NCBI RefSeq assembly: GCF_030067815.1
Contig: NZ_CP125968.1
Location: 2,348,001-2,412,000 of the forward strand
Reading direction: 5' to 3'
DNA length: 64,000 nt
From: Sporosarcina thermotolerans
GTDB lineage: Bacteria > Bacillota > Bacilli > Bacillales_A > Planococcaceae
Below the pieces are notes generated by a model. It did no database searches. It saw only the letters and a program-made list of their open reading frames with translations, and was not told the DNA's origin. Shown here one piece after another: positions 58,861-64,000 of this stretch (position 1 is its first letter; each line of letters opens with the position of its first letter). Made by a program: the position numbers and the translations under genes.

Positions 58861-59847
58861 TTATTCACTGAATTCAGCTTTCCATTCGTCTTTAATGTCG
58901 AGTCCAAGCAAAGTTGCCGTTTCTTTATTCATAATCAATTTCAACTTTTGTGGAATCTGAACTGGCAATTCATAAGGTTTACTTTCACCTTTCAATACTT
59001 TGACAGCCATTTGCCCTGCTTCATAACCGATGTCAAAGTATTCAAATCCGTATGCCGCTAAACCGCCTCGCTTTACTGAGTCAAATTCACCGACCATCAT
59101 CGGAATTTTATTATCATTAGCGACCGAAATCACGGACTCTAACGCACTAACGACTGTATTGTCTGTAATGATATAGAAAGCATCCACTTTGCCGATCAAC
59201 GATTCAGCCGCTGATTTTACATCCGCTGACGTCGCAACTGACGCTTCAACAACTGTCATATCCATATCTTTCAGCATTTCCTTCACTGAGTCCACTTGAG
59301 CTCTTGAGTTTTGTTCTCCAGAGTTAAACACCATTCCAACCTTTTTCGCTCCCAATTGCTCTTTGAGGAATTTCATCGTTTCTGATATTGCGTCCGGATG
59401 GGCATCGATCGTACCTGTTACGTTGCCTCCGGGTTCTTCCATTGATTCAACAAGTTCTGCCCCCACTGCGTCGGTTACCGAAGTGAAAATAATAGGAATG
59501 TCCGTTGTCGCACTTGCAGCCGCTTGAGCACTAGGAGTAGAGTTTGCGAATATCAGGTCGACACCTGAGCTGACGAGATTCGTCGCGATTGTTGTGTTGG
59601 CACTATTGTCGCCTTGAGCAATTTGCACGTCAAATTCCGCTTTAATCCCCGCATCTTCCAGAGCTTTTTTGAAACCATCGTATGCGGCATTGAGTGATGG
59701 ATGTTCTACGATTTGAGTGACACCTATTTTGTATGTCTTAGAGGATGCTCCCGAATTCTTACTTCCACTTCCCCCCGTACCACACGCTGCAAGCAGTAGA
59801 GCTGAACTGAAAATAACCGCCAACACTTTTTTCCACTTATTCTTCAT
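58861..59847 (-). CDS. ABC transporter substrate-binding lipoprotein, TrpX-like
   Basis: This 328-residue protein has a signal peptide with lipobox LLLAACGTG. The mature part is a two-lobed periplasmic-binding fold: YKIGVTQIVEHPSLNAAYDGFKKALEDAG, then GVDLIFANSTPSAQAAASATTDIPIIFTSVTDAVGAELV, VGMVFNSGEQNSRAQVDSVKEML and KIPMMVGEFDSVKRGGLAAYGFEYFDIGYEAGQMA. It resembles the ABC_sub_bind/TrpX group that binds tryptophan or related aromatic amino acids. Context suggests an aromatic substrate feeding the hpa pathway. It is intact. Confidence 0.88.
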   Translation of the reverse strand: MKNKWKKVLAVIFSSALLLAACGTGGSGSKNSGASSKTYKIGVTQIVEHPSLNAAYDGFKKALEDAGIKAEFDVQIAQGDNSANTTIATNLVSSGVDLIFANSTPSAQAAASATTDIPIIFTSVTDAVGAELVESMEEPGGNVTGTIDAHPDAISETMKFLKEQLGAKKVGMVFNSGEQNSRAQVDSVKEMLKDMDMTVVEASVATSADVKSAAESLIGKVDAFYIITDNTVVSALESVISVANDNKIPMMVGEFDSVKRGGLAAYGFEYFDIGYEAGQMAVKVLKGESKPYELPVQIPQKLKLIMNKETATLLGLDIKDEWKAEFSE

Positions 59848-59871
59848 CTTTTTTCCCCTTTACAGGTTGTT

Positions 59872-61328
59872 TTATTTGGTGTTTATTTGAAAATGATTGA
59901 CAGCGACATCTCGCTTAACCGGCGCGGCATGTATCGCCTGCCCGACCAATCCCTCTACCGCTTCAAGAAAACCTTCAATGATACCCGGATGTGCGTAAAG
60001 TGGGAATTTTAAGTCTTCTTCTCTCGCAGCCATTTCAAGCAATTGTACAAAGGAACCTGACAGCTCAATGGCCCCTTCACCAATCATATGAATACCTTGT
60101 ATGATTTCAGTAGTAGCATCTGAAATCACTTTAATGAATCCATCTTTTTTACCCGATAGTGTTGCATACCCATTACTGCCAAGAGCAAATTGACTTGTGC
60201 GAACTGCCAATCCAAACTCGCGTGCACTTTGCTCCGTCAACCCTACGGAAACGGCTGGCGGAATTGTTTGTGCAACGACTGGCATAAACGTCAGGTCGAC
60301 TTCCGTTTGTTGTCCTGCAATCGAGGCTACAGCCGCTTTCCCTTGTTTGATCGCTTTTATTGCAAGCATTGGACCTTCCGTCACATCGCCAATTGCATAT
60401 ATAGCCGGCAGCGATGTTTGCATATTTCCATCTACCTTTATAAAACCACCGACTGTTCGGTCAATCCCGAAACGACTTATGCCCAATGGCTCCAAATTCG
60501 GGATCCTCGTTCCAGACACGAATAGATGTGACCCGCATATCGTCTCCTCCACGTTTTTATCCGTTAGAAAAGTCATTGTAATCCCGTCTTTTGTCTCATT
60601 TGTTGAGATGAATTGAAGTTCTTTATACACTTTGATTTTCCGTTTTTTAAACAGCCGACCTAATTCTTTATTGATGGATTCATCAAAAGGAAAACTTGCT
60701 TTGTTATCAATCACAACACTTACTTTTACGCCAAGTGCTGCATAACTTGAAGCGGCTTCAAGTGCAATGTAATCACTGCCTCTTACAATGAGGTGTTCAG
60801 GCACTTCCTCCAATGCAAAAAGTTCATGAGGCAAAAGGGTTCTTTCCCCTTTTTCTTTCATATCAGAAGACATAACCGCTGTACTCCCAGTAGCGATAAT
60901 GACTTGCTGAAATTCGTATATATCGAATTGATGCCCATTTTCCACACCGATCTTGTCAGCAGCGATGAAAGTCGCTTTTCCACGGATTATTTCAATTTTA
61001 TTTTCCTTACAAAGGTGTTCAACACCAGACCTAAGCTGATTGATAACCCTACCTTTATATGCAAGCAGCTTCTGGAAATGAATGGATAATCCGAACCGCC
61101 AATTCCGAGTTCCTGTAAATGGGCAGATTCTGAACGTTTAGAGGCGGCATGTGTAATGATCTTTGAAGGAATACATCCTTCATTCAAACAGACACCGCCA
61201 ATGTCAGCCTGTTCAACCAACGTAACCGAGAGACCCAATTGTGCGCCACGGATGGCAGCAGAATAGCCACCAGGCCCTCCCCCGATGATCATCAGATTTC
61301 TTTCCTGACTGATTTCGCCGACAACCAT
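59872..61328 (-). CDS. lpdA: Dihydrolipoamide dehydrogenase, E3 (one frameshift)
   Basis: This FAD enzyme reoxidises the lipoyl groups of the adjacent E2. It has the N-terminal [30 protein letters not shown] motif and the redox-active pair in [13 protein letters not shown]. The frame then breaks. A G missing in the pair at 61091-61092 restores [30 protein letters not shown]. The NAD domain follows, then [22 protein letters not shown] and the C-terminal dimer motif [14 protein letters not shown]. In most E3 proteins the dimer histidine lies in HAHPTLSE, here YAHPGIIE. Length is about 485 residues. It is 24 bases from the ABC binding-protein gene. Confidence 0.9.
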
Positions 61329-62551
61329 TAAACCATCTCCATCATCAGCTTGTGAGGCTGTTCAATTAGACTTGCAAAGCGATTCGTAAATGCAACAGCT
61401 GTTGCGCCATCAGCAACACGGTGGTCAAAGACAAAAGAAAGTGTCATGATATGACCTATAACGATTTCATCATGCTCATTGACGATTGGCTGTTTTTTTG
61501 TTTTGTGAAAAGCAATAAGTCCCGTTTCCGGGTAATTGATAATCGGTGTTGCACCCGTACTGCCAAGAGGCCCGACATTACTCACGGTAAACGTGCTATT
61601 CTGCATTTCAAACGGTTGTAACTTACCAGCAATCGCTTTTGCCGTTAATGCTTTGACGTCTTCATTAATCTCCTTGATCGATTTTTTATCGGCATCATGG
61701 ACAACAGGAACAAGTAGTCCGTTGTCCGTATTCGTTGCAATTCCGATATGATAGTTTTTCTTGAGTAGGATCCGGTTATTTTCTTCATCGAGTTCAGCAT
61801 TGAATATCGGGAAATCCTTCAAAGAAATAACAAGCGCCTTGATCAGGAATGCCGGGACACTGACCGATTCACCCGCTGTTTTCAATTGCTCTCTCAATTT
61901 AACTAAATTCGTCATATTCACTTCGTCGAAATGAGTGACATGAGGTATTGTAAAGAGCGATTTCGTCATCTTTTCTGCAATTTTCTTCCGGATACCCCTA
62001 AAAGGGATTTCATCAGGAATCGCTTGGTCAGCCACTGCCGGCTTCCTATCGGCAATTGGTTCGATTGTGAATTTTTTTCCTTCGAGGAATCGAAAGATAT
62101 CATCTTCAGTGATCCTTCCAGAAGGATCACTGGCATGGACATCTTCAATATTAATATTGTTATCACGTGCAATTTTACGTGTATACGGTGCCGCAAGCAC
62201 GCGATGAAAAGGAATTGAGGCTGATGATTTTTCACCAGCTTTTATTGTAGGATTTGCATTTTCCTCAATGGATTGTTTTGTTTCGGTTTGCGATTTTTGT
62301 CCTATCGCCAAAACTTCATTCGTTTCAATAGATAGCAAGCTTGTTCCGACCTTAACTGTTTCACCAACTTCGATACGAATCTCTTTCACGATACCTGCAC
62401 ATGGTGAAGTGAGTTCAGCAACCATTTTGTCTGTTTGCACCTCGACAAGCGGCTGGTCGGTCGTAACCGTATCGCCAACCTTGACTAAATAATGGATCAC
62501 TTCCCCTTCAGTCATGCCTTCCCCGATATCATGCAACTTTATTTCAAGCAT
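61328..62551 (-). CDS. 2-oxoacid dehydrogenase E2 (dihydrolipoyl acyltransferase)
   Basis: This 407-residue E2 has one lipoyl domain with the lysine in [12 protein letters not shown]. The E3-binding domain is [33 protein letters not shown]. The catalytic domain has [58 protein letters not shown] and the active-site [13 protein letters not shown]. It resembles PDH or branched-chain E2 more than OdhB. The substrate is not resolved by motifs. It overlaps the lpdA start by one base. Confidence 0.92.
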   Translation of the reverse strand: MLEIKLHDIGEGMTEGEVIHYLVKVGDTVTTDQPLVEVQTDKMVAELTSPCAGIVKEIRIEVGETVKVGTSLLSIETNEVLAIGQKSQTETKQSIEENANPTIKAGEKSSASIPFHRVLAAPYTRKIARDNNINIEDVHASDPSGRITEDDIFRFLEGKKFTIEPIADRKPAVADQAIPDEIPFRGIRKKIAEKMTKSLFTIPHVTHFDEVNMTNLVKLREQLKTAGESVSVPAFLIKALVISLKDFPIFNAELDEENNRILLKKNYHIGIATNTDNGLLVPVVHDADKKSIKEINEDVKALTAKAIAGKLQPFEMQNSTFTVSNVGPLGSTGATPIINYPETGLIAFHKTKKQPIVNEHDEIVIGHIMTLSFVFDHRVADGATAVAFTNRFASLIEQPHKLMMEMV

Positions 62552-62563
62552 TACAGTTCCCCC

Positions 62564-63580
62564 TTAAAAATGAAGCACTTTCTCTATTCCTTCCACGATA
62601 CGTGCAGGTGTTGGAAGATAATGTTCTTCTAATGCAAAGAATGGAACAGGGACATCAAATCCTGTAATTCTTTCAATTGGAGCGCGCAAATAAAGGAAAG
62701 CTGTATCGTTAATTATCGAAATAATATCGTTGCCAAGCCCTCCTGTATGATGCGCCTCATGAATGATGACTGCTCTTGTCGTCTTTTTTACAGACTCAGC
62801 TATCATCTCGCTATCAATTGGATACAATGTCCGTAGATCAATAATTTCACAACTAATCCCTTTTTTCTCGGCCTGCTCTGCCGCCTTTTCAGCTACCGAA
62901 ACCATAGCTCCCCAAGATATGAGTGTTACATCCTCACCTTCACGAACTAACTTCCCTTTACCAATTTCCACAGTATATTTCCCAACAGGCACTTCTTCCC
63001 TTTTCGAACGATAGTTTTTCATCGGTTCGAGGACAAGCACTGGATCTGGATCTTCCATTGCTGCAATCAATAACCCCTTTGCATCGTATGGACTGGATGG
63101 GCAGACCACTTTGATGCCAGGCATATGCGTGAATAGGGTTTCAGTACTATCAGAATGAATCTCCGGCGCCCGGATGCCTGCACCGTACGGAGCCCGAATG
63201 ACCATGGGCACTGTAAAACGGGACATCGATCTCATCCGGATCCTCGAGACATGAGTCATGATCTGTTCGTACGCGGGATAGATAAAGCCAAGGAACTGGA
63301 TTTCTGCAACCGGTCTAAAACCGTTAACAGCAAGACCGATTGATGTCCCAATTATTCCGGCTTCCGACAACGGCGTGTCAACGACCCTTTCTTCACCGAA
63401 CGCTTCCTGGAGCCCTTCTGTTGCGCGGAACACCCCGCCATTTTTACCAATATCTTCACCTAAAATGACAGTACGATCATCTTCTTCAAGCATTAAACGC
63501 ATGGCGTCATTGATTGCTTGAATTAACGTCATCTGTTTAGTCGTCTCGCTTTTTTGATGCGACTCTTTCACTTGTGTCAT
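62564..63580 (-). CDS. 2-oxoacid dehydrogenase E1 beta subunit
   Basis: This 338-residue protein is the C-terminal part of a heterotetrameric ThDP E1. It has MTLIQAINDAMRLMLEEDDRTVILGEDIGKNGGVFRATEGL, DTPLSEAGIIGTSIGLAVNGFRPVAEIQF, APYGAGIRAPEIHSDSTETLFTHMPGIKVVCPSSPYDAKGLL and EVIDLRTLYPID-like EIIDLRTLYPIDSEMI. The motifs fit PdhB/BkdB-type proteins. GGGAGG lies upstream of the ATG. The frame is intact, and the gene is between E1 alpha and E2. Confidence 0.94.
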   Translation of the reverse strand: MTQVKESHQKSETTKQMTLIQAINDAMRLMLEEDDRTVILGEDIGKNGGVFRATEGLQEAFGEERVVDTPLSEAGIIGTSIGLAVNGFRPVAEIQFLGFIYPAYEQIMTHVSRIRMRSMSRFTVPMVIRAPYGAGIRAPEIHSDSTETLFTHMPGIKVVCPSSPYDAKGLLIAAMEDPDPVLVLEPMKNYRSKREEVPVGKYTVEIGKGKLVREGEDVTLISWGAMVSVAEKAAEQAEKKGISCEIIDLRTLYPIDSEMIAESVKKTTRAVIIHEAHHTGGLGNDIISIINDTAFLYLRAPIERITGFDVPVPFFALEEHYLPTPARIVEGIEKVLHF

Positions 63581-63583
63581 CAC

Positions 63584-64000
63584 TCATTTCCTCCCTAAAT
63601 GTCCTAGATACGCTTCTTTTGCTTGGCTAGTTGAGCTGGCATTTCAGCGTATACATGGTCAAAAACGTCTTCAACATTCGGTGGGGGAACTTCTCCATTT
63701 CTTCGACAGCTGCTTCGACTTCCCGGGATGTTTTTTCCTTAATGTCCTCATTCCAAGCGTCATCCCAGTAGCCATAATTCTTCATAAATAACTCTAAACG
63801 TATAAGCGGGTCAACGAAATCCTTCGCTCGTTCTTCCGTACGGTACTTAGATGGATCATCCGCAGTCGTATGAGCCCCTTTTCGCCATGTAACTGCTTCT
63901 ATTAATGTCGGACCGTTACCGCTTCTTGCATGGTCAAATGCTTTTTTCGTTTCAAATAGACTGCAAAACAATCATTTCCATCTACGCGGATTCCTGGCAT
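63584..64000 (-). CDS. 2-oxoacid dehydrogenase E1 alpha subunit, C-terminal part (cut by window end; three frameshifts)
   Basis: The gene continues beyond the window. The visible part is [51 protein letters not shown], the conserved HTTADDPxxYR phosphorylation-loop region of E1 alpha. Then come DPLIRLELFMKNYGYWDD and a helical C-terminus. Three homopolymer deletions (63954-63956, 63683-63687, 63617-63620) must be corrected. The corrected end reads FPPPNVEDVFDHVYAEMPAQLAKQKEAYLGHLGRK and stops at 63584, overlapping the E1 beta ribosome site. Confidence 0.85.

Overview
The window comes from a spore-forming, low-to-moderate-GC Firmicute, most likely a Planococcaceae member such as Sporosarcina. 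The evidence is a tricistronic ger germinant receptor operon, a YjcZ-type tiny spore-associated membrane protein, and the Bacillales-conserved run ypjP-thyA-dfrA-yplQ-degV-ypmR-ypmS-msrA-msrB-yozE. Strong purine-rich ribosome-binding sites and frequent TTG/GTG starts fit this. Nearly all genes read on the minus strand. No rRNA, tRNA, CRISPR, IS element or prophage was recognised.

Layout. 1-1.6 kb: tail of an MFS transporter, then a LAGLIDADG/HTH protein with a duplicated ribbon-helix-helix protein under one promoter. 1.6-5.9 kb: mevalonate operon mvaK1-mvaD-mvaK2-fni with a perfect operator-like palindrome at its promoter. 7-13.2 kb: decayed xanthine-dehydrogenase-type molybdoenzyme genes beside intact maturation (XdhC/CoxI), MocA-like and molybdate ABC transport genes. 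13.2-19.4 kb: AI-2E family permease, LCP wall ligase, YjcZ-like peptide, MsrA, an ABC-F ATPase, a lipoprotein and a cold-shock protein with a structured leader. 20-25.9 kb: xpaC-telA, a lipoprotein, a striking double 21-bp tandem-repeat array, and a MoxR/VWA pair. 26-32 kb: 2-oxoglutarate dehydrogenase E1/E2, a MurG-like glycosyltransferase and a MATE exporter. 33-38.6 kb: ger operon, CAP-domain protein and CobW GTPase. 38.7-49.2 kb: S41 protease, deoD and the conserved housekeeping block. 49.4-64 kb: one long minus-strand series of closely packed genes carrying 2-oxoacid dehydrogenase E1a-E1b-E2-E3, a TrpXYZ-type ABC transporter and the 4-hydroxyphenylacetate/homoprotocatechuate meta-cleavage pathway (hpaG1-G2-F-B-C-I-E-D). 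The spacing suggests a single catabolic supra-operon that imports an aromatic compound, opens the ring and oxidises the resulting 2-oxo acids.

Sequence quality matters here. About 30 one- or two-base indels break roughly 23 otherwise well-conserved genes, and nearly all lie in homopolymer runs. They look like base-calling errors, so I annotate those loci as single genes over their full span. Two loci differ: the xdh genes have large internal deletions, and yplQ has two in-frame stops. Those are called pseudogenes. Three copies of a structured ~120-bp repeat lie directly at gene 3' ends in the same orientation as the gene; a fourth, diverged element is also present.
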